Source: Micavibrio sp. (GTDB lineage: Bacteria > Pseudomonadota > Alphaproteobacteria > Micavibrionales > UBA9664). Taken from it: a stretch of DNA of 64,000 nt. Below are positions 9,439 to 17,541 of the stretch, piece after piece; position 1 is the first letter of the stretch; the number at the start of each line of letters is the position of its first letter. Position numbers and translations under genes: made by a program. The stretch lies in the NCBI GenBank assembly GCA_002699085.1, contig PAAR01000003.1, positions 1 through 64,000 on the forward strand, in the 5' to 3' direction. Under the pieces are notes generated by a model. It did not search any database, had not been told where the DNA came from, and saw nothing but the letters and a program-made list of their open reading frames with translations.

Positions 9439-10686
9439 CTACCCTTCATACTTTGAAAAAGCGAGGGAAGCATTCGTACCACCAAACCCAAAAGAGTTCG
9501 ACAAAACGTTTTTAATATCAACATTTTCGATTAATTTTTGAACAATTGGAAACTTCGCAGCGCCCTCATCCAGATTGACGATGTTGGCAGAGGCTGTAAT
9601 AAAGCGCTCTTTCATCATTAAAATAGAGTAAATGGCCTCTTGAACGCCTGTTGCGCCGAGAGAATGTCCTGTTAAAGATTTAGTTGAAGAAATCTTTGGA
9701 AGCGATTGATTTAATTTAGAAAACAACCGATCAATAGCATTCAATTCAGTAATGTCACCGGCTGGTGTAGACGTACCATGAGAATTGATATAATCAACAG
9801 GTCCTTTAACTGTTTTAAGCGCCATTTCCATGGCACGCTCTCCACCTTCACCGCTTGGTGCCACCATGTCATAGCCATCAGATGTTGCGCCGTAACCAGT
9901 TACTTCTGCATAAATCTTGGCACCACGAGCTTTAGCATGTTCTAATTCTTCTAAAACAAGAACACCGCCGCCCCCAGCAATAACAAAACCGTCACGGTCT
10001 GCATCATAGGCACGAGACGCTTTCTCAGGGGTATCATTATATTTGGACGACAAAGCCCCCATAGCATCAAACATTGACGACATAGACCAGTGAAGTTCCT
10101 CTGCACCACCAGCAAACATAACATCTTGCTTACCCCATTGAATCATTTCAACAGCATTACCAATACAATGTGCTGATGTTGCACAGGCTGATGAAATGGA
10201 GTAATTCACACCTTTAATCTTAAATGGTGTCGCCAAGCAAGCCGAGGTTGTAGAACCCATTGTTTTTGTAACAGCATATGGCCCAATGCGTTTTGTTGCA
10301 CCCGTTTCACGTAGTGTATCGACAGATTCAACGATTGTGCTTGTAGAGCCACCACCAGAACCAACAATTAAGCCTGCACGCTCATTAGAGACCTGATCTT
10401 CTGTTAAACCAGAATCGTCAATCGCATTTTTCATTGCTATGTAGTTGTAAGCCGCTGCATCACCCATAAAACGGCGTAATTTACGATCAATGAAGGCTTC
10501 AATATCAATTTTGGGCATACCGTGCACATGACTGCGGAAACCACGTTCAATGTGTTCTTGCGCTTTAACAATACCAGAAACACCATTTTTTAAAGAATGG
10601 ATAACATCGTCTAATGTATTACCAATACACGATACAATCCCCATACCCGTTACAACAACACGTCTTAAATTAACATTTTGTGTCAT
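9439..10686 (-). CDS. fabB: 3-oxoacyl-[acyl-carrier-protein] synthase I
   Basis: FabB condenses malonyl-ACP with acyl-ACP and is needed to elongate unsaturated acyl chains. It resembles FabB rather than FabF: the active-site block [16 protein letters not shown], then [35 protein letters not shown], and the two histidines in [11 protein letters not shown] and [11 protein letters not shown]. It has 415 residues. It starts only 3 bases after fabA, which fits paired use of FabA and FabB in the anaerobic unsaturated fatty-acid pathway. Confidence 0.97.
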   Translation of the reverse strand: MTQNVNLRRVVVTGMGIVSCIGNTLDDVIHSLKNGVSGIVKAQEHIERGFRSHVHGMPKIDIEAFIDRKLRRFMGDAAAYNYIAMKNAIDDSGLTEDQVSNERAGLIVGSGGGSTSTIVESVDTLRETGATKRIGPYAVTKTMGSTTSACLATPFKIKGVNYSISSACATSAHCIGNAVEMIQWGKQDVMFAGGAEELHWSMSSMFDAMGALSSKYNDTPEKASRAYDADRDGFVIAGGGGVLVLEELEHAKARGAKIYAEVTGYGATSDGYDMVAPSGEGGERAMEMALKTVKGPVDYINSHGTSTPAGDITELNAIDRLFSKLNQSLPKISSTKSLTGHSLGATGVQEAIYSILMMKERFITASANIVNLDEGAAKFPIVQKLIENVDIKNVLSNSFGFGGTNASLAFSKYEG

Positions 10687-10689
10687 AAT

Positions 10690-11211
10690 TTATGCTTCCT
10701 TTTTACTATTATCAAAAAGCCCGACTTTCATATCAGAGGCTTCATAGATTACTTTACCATCCGCTTCCAATACACCGTCCGCAACACCTAAGACAAGCTT
10801 ACGGTTAATCACGCGCTTGAAGGTAATTTTATATTTCACTAATTTTGTCGTTGGCAAGACCTGATCGGTAAATTTTAACTCACCAAGCCCCAATGCACGA
10901 CCAGACCCTGGCGCACCTAGCCATCCAAGGAAAAAGCCTGTTAACTGCCACATCGCATCCAAACCAAGACAACCTGGCATCACTGGATCACCTTTAAAGT
11001 GACAATCAAAAAACCATAGATCAGGTTTTACATCTAATTCGGCCTCAATATAGCCTTTACCGTGTTCACCACCTGTTTCTGATACATGCGTAATACGATC
11101 AAACATCAACATTGGGGGCAATGGTAATTGTGCATTCCCCGGACCAAATAATGTCCCTTCACCACAAGCGATTAGGTCGTCATATGTGTAACTAGATTTC
11201 TGCGTTGCCAT
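10690..11211 (-). CDS. fabA: 3-hydroxydecanoyl-[ACP] dehydratase/isomerase
   Basis: FabA dehydrates 3-hydroxydecanoyl-ACP and isomerises the product, which creates the double bond of unsaturated fatty acids. The catalytic blocks [24 protein letters not shown] and GLGELKF are the FabA signature. I chose ATG 11211 (protein starts [13 protein letters not shown]) because it aligns with the usual FabA N-terminus and has GAGAAAG just upstream. ATG 11250 or GTG 11253 would add 13-14 residues. It heads the fabA-fabB-fabI operon, a common alphaproteobacterial order. Confidence 0.96.
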   Translation of the reverse strand: MATQKSSYTYDDLIACGEGTLFGPGNAQLPLPPMLMFDRITHVSETGGEHGKGYIEAELDVKPDLWFFDCHFKGDPVMPGCLGLDAMWQLTGFFLGWLGAPGSGRALGLGELKFTDQVLPTTKLVKYKITFKRVINRKLVLGVADGVLEADGKVIYEASDMKVGLFDNSKKEA

Positions 11212-11316
11212 ATACTCTTTCTCATTTTTTAGTTGCGTGTTTTGGCTCATCACCCTTTTATAAAGTTAGATAAGGTAGAGTTCAATAGCAAAGGGCGTTT
11301 ATCAACGAGAAAATGA

Positions 11317-12282
11317 CTAAGAAACCTGTCTTTTCTGATCTTGGTAGCGGAAGGCCTCAAGCAAGGCCATCATAGCCAGTGGTTTGGCAATTGCAGGCTC
11401 AATTTCAGGAAAATCACCACCACAGGCCACCGCAATCATACGTCCACTCGCTTTGGCAATCATTGCCCCAATATAAGATTCATCATCAATTTGAATGAAA
11501 TCTGTATATTTACGGATCAAAGGATTCGCTTCCTCTATCAGGTCCATCGGTGGATTAATCGGTGTATCATTGGCTGGCAAACCTTTGCGCCAATTCGCAG
11601 AGCCTTCTACACCAAGACGGAAAGATTCTTGTGTCATAATAAAGATCACCTGATCCATGCGCTCAATCGCTTCAATGGATTTGTCAGAGATATGCCCATA
11701 ATGACTACCAGCATACCACCCAGAGACAGCGCTCATTGCACTGATACAATCGCCCAATGTCCATTCTTCTTTAGCAATTTTTTCTTCAATAAGGATATCG
11801 CATAAATCCTGTGCAGCGAATTCAAAAGCCAAAGCAAGCTTTAAGCACTCATGGAACAATACAAAGCTTTCAGCACGACGCATATGATGCATTTCCCACA
11901 AGGTGAAATCATGCGCTAATAAATTAGACAGTGTTTTAAGGGCATCATGGACATCATCCCATTCTTCCATGGTGATCTCACGCGCAAAAGAACGTCCAAA
12001 CTCAATCTCACGGTCAAGGATATACACAGGCGGCAATGTCTTTGCCTTATCATCAAAATGTGGCAAAGAATCAATATTCAAGGCCTGCATTAAATCATCT
12101 TCAAAGCTTGCCATCATTTCGCCTGGCAGCTCATATTCAAGCAATAACTCACAGACCATACCCGCATAAATCTGGATCATACGCATCGTATCAATCCCCT
12201 TGCCTGGCTCCAGACAGAGATGTGCTACACGTGCATGCAACGCACGGATGCGCTCCGATAATGTTTCTTCGTTTTGTGTCAT
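11317..12282 (-). CDS. Uncharacterised cytoplasmic protein upstream of fabA
   Basis: I do not recognise this 321-residue protein. It has no signal peptide or membrane segment, is mostly helical by composition, and is acidic. Visible landmarks are EPGKGIDTMRMIQIYAGM near residue 30, LLAHDFTLWEMHHMRRAESF in the middle, and WYAGSHYGHISDKSIE further on. It is on the same strand as fabABI, 105 bases before the chosen fabA start, so cotranscription is possible. In other alphaproteobacteria a regulator (irr) often occupies this position, but no DNA-binding motif is visible here. Confidence 0.7.
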   Translation of the reverse strand: MTQNEETLSERIRALHARVAHLCLEPGKGIDTMRMIQIYAGMVCELLLEYELPGEMMASFEDDLMQALNIDSLPHFDDKAKTLPPVYILDREIEFGRSFAREITMEEWDDVHDALKTLSNLLAHDFTLWEMHHMRRAESFVLFHECLKLALAFEFAAQDLCDILIEEKIAKEEWTLGDCISAMSAVSGWYAGSHYGHISDKSIEAIERMDQVIFIMTQESFRLGVEGSANWRKGLPANDTPINPPMDLIEEANPLIRKYTDFIQIDDESYIGAMIAKASGRMIAVACGGDFPEIEPAIAKPLAMMALLEAFRYQDQKRQVS

Positions 12283-12353
12283 ATTCTTTGGCGAATGCCA
12301 AACCTGAGTTAGTTAAAATTGAATACAGACAAGAAATGCCTATAGAATCAAGC

Positions 12354-12863
12354 CTACTGGAACTTTTCTGATTCGTAAATGCCCCATAAATTCTTTTTCT
12401 CGATCCATCCCTTATAATTCAGTGCTTCCACTTTGCACCAATCATCAAAACAGCCCAAAAGCTCTACCGTTGCACCTTTTTCGACCAAACCGATTACTTT
12501 TGTATCTCTTTCTTTTTTCTTATAAAGCTGTGTATAAGGGTCTTGCAGAGCTATGGCAGTCCGTTTGCCAGAGAGTAAACCTTGGTGAACCCAACTCTCT
12601 GATCCTTCATAATCTTTAATTTTACGCCAAACATCAAACTCCTGAACAATTTCGACAGGTAGGTCTTTTTGCTGGTACACCCATTCAATAGGAAACCGCT
12701 TTCCTGGACCTTTGCGTGAGAAAATCTTATTTGACTTCAAAGAGACGAAGCGAGGGATTTGTAGCCCCGATGGATTAAACAACTCCTCTTGGGTTTGGGC
12801 GGCTGCTGGCTGCGCAAACAGAAAACAAGACAAAGCAAAAATGATGTGGTACATACGCTTCAT
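12354..12863 (-). CDS. Exported protein with bacterial SH3-like domains
   Basis: A signal peptide (MKRMYHIIFALSCFLFAQPAAA) precedes two SH3-like repeats. The first carries SNKIFSRKGPGKRFPIEWVY and EFDVWRKIKDYEGSESWVHQGLLSGKRT. The second carries KVIGLVEKGATVELLGCFDDWCKVE and YKGWIEKKNLWG. This is the COG3807-type periplasmic SH3 family of alphaproteobacteria, thought to bind cell-wall or protein ligands; its exact role is unknown. Its ATG overlaps the dusA ATG on the other strand by two bases (CATG, 12861-12864). An in-frame ATG at 12854 is an alternative start. No clear ribosome-binding site is seen at either. Confidence 0.85.
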   Translation of the reverse strand: MKRMYHIIFALSCFLFAQPAAAQTQEELFNPSGLQIPRFVSLKSNKIFSRKGPGKRFPIEWVYQQKDLPVEIVQEFDVWRKIKDYEGSESWVHQGLLSGKRTAIALQDPYTQLYKKKERDTKVIGLVEKGATVELLGCFDDWCKVEALNYKGWIEKKNLWGIYESEKFQ

Positions 12864-13842
12864 GGCTAAAATGACAAATTATCCTTATAAATTCAGTGTT
12901 GCCCCTATGATGGACTGGACAGACCGTCATTGTCGATACTTTCATCGTCTTTTATCCCCAAATGCCTATCTATATACAGAAATGATTACCGCAAAAGCCA
13001 TTATTCATGGGGATAAAGATCGTCTTCTTGGATTCAATGCATTTGAGAAACCGCTTGCGCTACAATTAGGCGGATCAGACCCCCAAGAGCTCGCAAAAGC
13101 TGCAAAAATAGGCGAATCATATGGCTATGACGAGATTAATTTAAATTGTGGCTGTCCCAGTGACCGTGTACAAAGTGGCATGTTTGGCGCCTGTTTAATG
13201 GCCGAACCTGTTCTCGTTGCTAATTGTGTCAAAGCCATGCAAGACGCTGTGAGCGTCCCTGTGACGGTTAAGTGCCGCATCGGCATAGATGATAGCGAAG
13301 ACTTTGCTTTTTTAGACAGATTCGTCAAAACAATCGCCGATATTGGCTGTGGCACTTTCATTATCCACGCCCGTAAAGCATGGCTTCAAGGCCTTAGTCC
13401 AAAACAAAACCGTGAAGTCCCACCTTTAGATTACGACATTGTGAAACAAATCAAAGACAAGTACTCAGACCTTGTAATAGGTGTAAATGGCGGCATTAAG
13501 ACATTAGAAGACGTCAAATCCCATCTTAAAAATTTTGATTCAGTGATGATTGGCCGTGAAGTCTATCAAAATCCGCTTTTCCTCGTTGCGCTAGAACAAG
13601 CAATATTCAACAAAGACTGGGCAATTAATGAGCACGATATGTTGACACAAATGGGTCACTATGCAGAACAACAACACAAAGACTATGGTACACCACTTAA
13701 ATCTATATCACGTCATATGACAGGCCTTTTTGCAGGGCAACATGGCGCACGTTACTGGCGTCAACAATTAGCAGAGCGCGCTCACAAGGATGACGTTCCT
13801 TTCACCTTGTTTACCGACATTTATAACGAGATACAGCAATAA
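12862..13842 (+). CDS. dusA: tRNA-dihydrouridine synthase A
   Basis: DusA is a FMN enzyme that reduces uridines (U20/U20a) in the tRNA D-loop. FSVAPMMDWTDRHCRYF near the start, EINLNCGCPSDRVQ, the catalytic cysteine in GMFGACLM (residue 111), and TFIIHARKAWLQGLSPKQNREVPPL are DusA hallmarks. The FMN-phosphate block is VIGVNGGI and MIGREVYQNP. At 326 residues it is full length. The ATG at 12862 shares bases with the divergent SH3 gene start; ATG 12871 is the alternative. Neither has a good ribosome-binding site, so the transcript may be leaderless or use a weak site inside the SH3 gene. Confidence 0.94.
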   Translation: MAKMTNYPYKFSVAPMMDWTDRHCRYFHRLLSPNAYLYTEMITAKAIIHGDKDRLLGFNAFEKPLALQLGGSDPQELAKAAKIGESYGYDEINLNCGCPSDRVQSGMFGACLMAEPVLVANCVKAMQDAVSVPVTVKCRIGIDDSEDFAFLDRFVKTIADIGCGTFIIHARKAWLQGLSPKQNREVPPLDYDIVKQIKDKYSDLVIGVNGGIKTLEDVKSHLKNFDSVMIGREVYQNPLFLVALEQAIFNKDWAINEHDMLTQMGHYAEQQHKDYGTPLKSISRHMTGLFAGQHGARYWRQQLAERAHKDDVPFTLFTDIYNEIQQ

Positions 13843-13884
13843 GCCACGAACTATCTTGCAAATCATGTGATTTTTTGAAATTCC

Positions 13885-14535
13885 ATGCTATATTTTGTGA
13901 ATGCAACTGATTCTGCGAACAGATTTGACACAATAATGGGCTGGCAAAAACTAGACAGAGATAAGACAAAACAAGTCATTGCCAAGGTGATGGATCAGTC
14001 TAATACGGTTCTTTTTAACCCCCTCACCTCTGAAGCCGAATGTCAAAGCCTGCCCTTTTATCGCTCCATGTTACATTACCGCATCACAAATTACGCCTCT
14101 CTCCCTAGTTTCCGCATGGAATATTTAGGTGACGGTGACAGCTTCTTCCTTTTTGATGGGCTGGCTGACACTATTTACAAAGTAAATGAACGGGCTTCTT
14201 TATCGCTTAAAATGGATAGTGTTGTGCCTTATCTGCGTTTTTTCTTACAGAATGTAAATGTTGAAGAAGGAGAAGTCTTTTTAGTTGAAGACACAGCCAA
14301 GTTAGAGTTTATGGAATCGCTAGATTTTGCCCAAAAAGAACACATTGAGCAAAACTTCAAAAAACCAACCGCCACCTATGAACCAACGCTTTCAGCTTTT
14401 ATTATTAATTGTACGCTATACTTTATGGGTGTGTTAATGCACACATCTGTAAGAGTTGATATGGACGGTGTTGTCAGCATTCTCGACCAGACCATGTTGA
14501 TGCAGGCTGGTTTAGGCCTTAACATTCACGGATAA
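13885..14535 (+). CDS. Uncharacterised 216-residue protein
   Basis: I cannot assign a family. The protein has no signal peptide. A central block reads YRITNYASLPSFRMEYLGDG followed by FFLFDGLADTIYKVNE. A hydrophobic stretch near residue 173 (AFIINCTLYFMGVLMH) is too short and polar to be a confident membrane helix. It lies 42 bases after dusA on the same strand and 17 bases before the next unknown gene, so the three could be one transcript. The pair 13885 and 14553 probably acts together, but that is inference from spacing only. Confidence 0.65.
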   Translation: MLYFVNATDSANRFDTIMGWQKLDRDKTKQVIAKVMDQSNTVLFNPLTSEAECQSLPFYRSMLHYRITNYASLPSFRMEYLGDGDSFFLFDGLADTIYKVNERASLSLKMDSVVPYLRFFLQNVNVEEGEVFLVEDTAKLEFMESLDFAQKEHIEQNFKKPTATYEPTLSAFIINCTLYFMGVLMHTSVRVDMDGVVSILDQTMLMQAGLGLNIHG

Positions 14536-14552
14536 TAGTAAAAAGAGATTTT

Positions 14553-15110
14553 ATGAGCAGTGACATTCGCAAATCCCCTGTCGATATTTTAAATGCCGCT
14601 TTTTCGCCTAAAAATGATGGTGAACGCAGCACAAGCCAAGGCTACGACCACCCCCATAGCGATACTATTATCACAGGGGCAAAACGAATCCTTAGTTATA
14701 CTGCCACAGGTCAAGAACTGCTTAATTTTGCTGAAGAACACAATATCAAAATTAAAGTACTTAAAGACAATAAGCAATCAGGCTATATCCCAAGCAGTGA
14801 CCTAGCAATCATCACTTGCCCAGCCAATCAGACAAAGGTAACCCCAGCCACAGTGCTTAATTTCATTCAAGCAGTGAGAGAAGCCGAGCAGGAATTAAGC
14901 GGTTTAAAACGTCCCACAGGTCGTACAACAAAGGACGAATATGTTCGTATCAGTTTGGAAAAGCATGAAGATATACTTGTAACGCAGTTTTACTGCTCTT
15001 TTGAACTATGGCAAAATCGTCAAATTGAGGATCTTCTGAACGAAATGCGCAAAGAAAGAAAAGAGTATATTGATGAGTTTGTTAACCATATGTTAACCAA
15101 TCAAAGTTAA
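14553..15110 (+). CDS. Uncharacterised 185-residue protein
   Basis: Function unknown. The first 40 residues are polar and probably disordered. A folded part follows with GAKRILSYTATGQELLNFAEEHNIKIKV, then DLAIITCPANQTKVTPATVLNFIQAVREAEQEL, and a helical tail. The pattern (a helix ending in a 'resident in old age' hydrophobic turn, then an alanine/glutamate-rich helix) recalls small putative zinc-independent peptidase-like domains, but no HExxH is present and I do not assign it. The last codons contain a perfect TTAA-N7-TTAAC sequence that may serve the next small gene. Confidence 0.65.
   Translation: MSSDIRKSPVDILNAAFSPKNDGERSTSQGYDHPHSDTIITGAKRILSYTATGQELLNFAEEHNIKIKVLKDNKQSGYIPSSDLAIITCPANQTKVTPATVLNFIQAVREAEQELSGLKRPTGRTTKDEYVRISLEKHEDILVTQFYCSFELWQNRQIEDLLNEMRKERKEYIDEFVNHMLTNQS
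15082..15097 (+). promoter_or_regulatory. CtrA-like box (TTAA-N7-TTAAC)
   Basis: TTAA, seven bases and TTAAC match the full consensus for the alphaproteobacterial cell-cycle regulator CtrA. A third GTTAAC follows at 15106-15111. The box sits 46 bases before the start of a 51-codon gene. In sequence this AT-rich one or two such matches per 64 kb are expected by chance, so position is the main support. Confidence 0.4.
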
Positions 15111-15142
15111 CATAAGACTGTGAGAGCATAAGGGTACAAATT

Positions 15143-15298
15143 ATGAATGCGTTTTTAATAAGAAAAAGTCCTGATAAAGCAGTAGCTTGGATTAAGGCAC
15201 CTATAGCGTCTATTGATGCGGGCTATGATGGATTACAGAGAACCATGCCTACAAATAGCCATGTAAAAAACGAAGGCCCAAGAGCAACTTTAGGCTAA
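15143..15298 (+). CDS. Small protein of 51 residues, unknown function
   Basis: An AAGGG lies eight bases before ATG 15143, and a strong terminator follows 23 bases after the stop. That combination of ribosome-binding site, short ORF and terminator supports a real small gene. The peptide starts MNAFLIRKSPDKAVAWIKAP and ends in a polar glycine/proline-rich tail (NEGPRATLG). It has no membrane segment. A CtrA-like box lies just upstream. No family is recognised. Confidence 0.55.
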   Translation: MNAFLIRKSPDKAVAWIKAPIASIDAGYDGLQRTMPTNSHVKNEGPRATLG

Positions 15299-15321
15299 AG
15301 TTCAATATTTAATAAATTCTT

Positions 15322-15360
15322 AAAAGCTCTCCTGTTTTTATTGACAGGGGAGCTTTTTCT
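15322..15360 (+). terminator. Intrinsic terminator after the 51-residue ORF
   Basis: AAGCTCTCCTGT pairs with ACAGGGGAGCTT (12 bp, one G-U), extended by A-T pairs at the base. The loop is TTTTATTG and a T-run follows. Confidence 0.88.
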
Positions 15361-15404
15361 ATGATTAGCTATACATAGATATAAAAAAACTAGAGAGAGA
15401 TACA

Positions 15405-15539
15405 ATGAATACTAGAAAAGGCATTGCAGTTCCTAAAAAAGACAAACAAGCAATTGAAGAGAACTTCATGAAAATGCTTGGTTTCGGTGCTGTTGTTTTG
15501 ATCTCTGCAGACATGGCGTCTACACCAGAACCTAAATAA
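15405..15539 (+). CDS. Small protein of 44 residues, unknown function
   Basis: The ORF has an AGAGAGA ribosome-binding site a few bases before the ATG. It reads MNTRKGIAVPKKDKQ, then a helix (AIEENFMKMLG), a short hydrophobic run (FGAVVLISADM) and a polar end (STPEPK). It lies between a terminator and the convergent 3' end of sufA, five bases away. It shares the opening MN and a similar size with the 51-residue gene just upstream, but I see no real sequence similarity. No family is recognised. Confidence 0.45.
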   Translation: MNTRKGIAVPKKDKQAIEENFMKMLGFGAVVLISADMASTPEPK

Positions 15540-15544
15540 CTACC

Positions 15545-15889
15545 CTACTTTATTGTGAAACTTTCACCGCAGCCGCAAGAGCCTGTGGCCATGGGATTAT
15601 TGAATTTAAAGCCTGGGGCTAATTTATCCGATGTATCATAGTCAATCTCTGTCCCCAATAAATACATGGTGGCAGCCATATCCACATACACAACACGCCC
15701 ATTATTCAGGGTTACAGGCTCGTAACCTTCTTGCTCATCTTGCATAAAATCCATTTTATACGACAGACCAGAGCAGCCCTTACTTGGTACGGTTAGCATA
15801 ATACCCACAGCACCCTTAGCCTGCTCCATATTCATGAGGCGCTCTATATGTGCTTCTGCGGCTTCTGTGAATGTTACTATCTGTGGCAT
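15545..15889 (-). CDS. sufA: A-type iron-sulfur carrier of the SUF operon
   Basis: A-type carriers accept [Fe-S] clusters from the SufBCD scaffold and pass them to apo-enzymes. The three conserved cysteines are present: KGCSG near residue 38 and CGCG in the C-terminal GSCGCGESF. The 114-residue length fits. As last gene of the suf operon it is most likely SufA; ErpA or IscA type cannot be excluded from sequence alone. Confidence 0.92.
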   Translation of the reverse strand: MPQIVTFTEAAEAHIERLMNMEQAKGAVGIMLTVPSKGCSGLSYKMDFMQDEQEGYEPVTLNNGRVVYVDMAATMYLLGTEIDYDTSDKLAPGFKFNNPMATGSCGCGESFTIK

Positions 15890-15904
15890 AGTTAATAATA
15901 TTAC

Positions 15905-16303
15905 CTAAAACATGTTTAATTCAAGCTTTGCCGTCTCAGCCATCATATCTGGTGTCCAAGGCGGATCAAAAACCAGCTCAACATCGACAGCATTAACGCC
16001 TTCAACTTTAAAGATAGCACCCTGTATCCAACCCGGCATCTCACCCGCCACAGGACAGCCTGGGCTAGTTAAGGTCATTTGCACAAAGACATCATTCTTT
16101 TCATTAATATCAATCTTATAGAGCAAGCCTAGCTCAAAAACATTTACAGGAATCTCAGGGTCATAAACCTCACGAATTTCCTTCATAATAGCAGCAGCCA
16201 ATGGATGTTCACGATCGACTTCCGTATAAGGCGGCTCAGCCATAGAATCATATTGATCTCCGACTGCGTTTTTGACCATTTCTTTATCTGCTACGTGTTT
16301 CAT
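15905..16303 (-). CDS. sufT: SUF system protein SufT (DUF59/MIP18)
   Basis: SufT proteins carry a DUF59 domain and help mature Fe-S proteins. The family blocks DPEIPVNVFELGLLY, TLTSPGCPVAGEMP and FDPPWTPDMM are all present, including the conserved cysteine in PGCP. At 132 residues the domain has a short N-terminal extension. Its start overlaps the end of sufS by four bases, which suggests translational coupling, and sufA follows 15 bases after the stop. Confidence 0.94.
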   Translation of the reverse strand: MKHVADKEMVKNAVGDQYDSMAEPPYTEVDREHPLAAAIMKEIREVYDPEIPVNVFELGLLYKIDINEKNDVFVQMTLTSPGCPVAGEMPGWIQGAIFKVEGVNAVDVELVFDPPWTPDMMAETAKLELNMF

Positions 16304-17541
16304 CCGAGTAATTTCTTTGCTTTTTTTAAGGCTTCAATCAATTTATCACAATCTTCAATTGTATTATATAGACCAAAAGACGCGCGCACTGTGCTATCTG
16401 TGTTCAATGCCTGCATCAGCGGCATGCAGCAATGATGCCCCGTTCTTACCGCTACACCGCACTGATCGAGGATCATACCAACATCTGATGAATGTGCGCC
16501 ATCAATATTAAACGAGATAATCGCCGCTTTTTCCGCCACATCACCATAGAGCGTGATACCACCCAGATCTTTCATCGCTTTAACTGTATATTCAAGCAGC
16601 GTTTTCTCATGGTCAGCGATTGCCGTAGCACCGATAGATTGCACATAGTCAATCGCTGCACCCAAACCAATCACCTCAACAATAGCAGGTGTTCCAGCCT
16701 CAAACCGTGCTGGCGCTGCCTTAAATGTCGTCCCATCTTCAAATGACACCGTTTCAATCATATCTCCGCCCCCTTGATAAGGCGGCATGGCATTCAACAA
16801 TGCTTGTTTACCGTATAAAACCCCCACACCCGATGGGCCATAGAGTTTATGCCCTGTGAAGGTGTAAAAATCACAGTCTAAATCTTGCACATTGACCGAT
16901 CCATGCACTACGGCTTGCGAACCATCCACAAGTGTTGTGATTGCTGGGTTAAGCGTTTTAGCGGCTATAACAATATCTTTAACAGGGTTAATGATTCCAA
17001 GCGCATTAGACACCTGCACCAAGCTCAATAATTTCGTATTTTTAGTAATGAGCGTAGAAAGACTATCCAAATCCAAAGTACCATCACTTTTTAGCTCAAT
17101 AACTTTAATTCTAAAGCCGATCTCTTTTTGCAATAACTGCCACGGCACGATATTGGCGTGATGCTCCATACGTGTAAGGACGATATCATCACCCTCGGTA
17201 AGGTTTTGACGTGCCCAGCTAGAGGCTACAAGATTTATGGCTTCTGTCGTATTACGGGTAAAGATGATCTCATTATCAGATTTAGCACCGATAAAGGCCT
17301 GAACCTTAGGACGCACAGCCTCAAACGCCGCTGTTGTTTCTTGTGAAAATGCATAAAGACCACGGTGGATATTGGCGTAATGATTTGTCATCGCATCATT
17401 CATCGCATCAATCACGCATTGCGGCTTCTGCGCAGATGCACCTGTATCCAAATAGACAAACGGCTGCCCATTCATCTCTTGCGAGAAGATCGGAAAATCG
17501 TCCTTATAACGACGCTGTTTTTTTAATTCTGTGACAGCCAT
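16300..17541 (-). CDS. sufS: Cysteine desulfurase SufS
   Basis: SufS is a PLP enzyme that takes sulfur from cysteine for Fe-S cluster assembly. YLDTGASAQKP at the N-terminus, the PLP lysine in FTGHKLYGPSGVG (about residue 230) and the active-site cysteine in RTGHHCCMP (about 370) identify a group II desulfurase. The 413-residue length is typical. It overlaps sufD upstream by 19 bases and sufT downstream by 4. No sufE or sufU partner is visible in the operon, so the sulfur acceptor must be encoded elsewhere. Confidence 0.96.
   Translation of the reverse strand: MAVTELKKQRRYKDDFPIFSQEMNGQPFVYLDTGASAQKPQCVIDAMNDAMTNHYANIHRGLYAFSQETTAAFEAVRPKVQAFIGAKSDNEIIFTRNTTEAINLVASSWARQNLTEGDDIVLTRMEHHANIVPWQLLQKEIGFRIKVIELKSDGTLDLDSLSTLITKNTKLLSLVQVSNALGIINPVKDIVIAAKTLNPAITTLVDGSQAVVHGSVNVQDLDCDFYTFTGHKLYGPSGVGVLYGKQALLNAMPPYQGGGDMIETVSFEDGTTFKAAPARFEAGTPAIVEVIGLGAAIDYVQSIGATAIADHEKTLLEYTVKAMKDLGGITLYGDVAEKAAIISFNIDGAHSSDVGMILDQCGVAVRTGHHCCMPLMQALNTDSTVRASFGLYNTIEDCDKLIEALKKAKKLLG

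Noticed and set aside
12712-12861. A longer dusA start at 12712
   Set aside because: The extra 50 codons overlap the SH3 gene on the other strand and do not match any DusA N-terminus.
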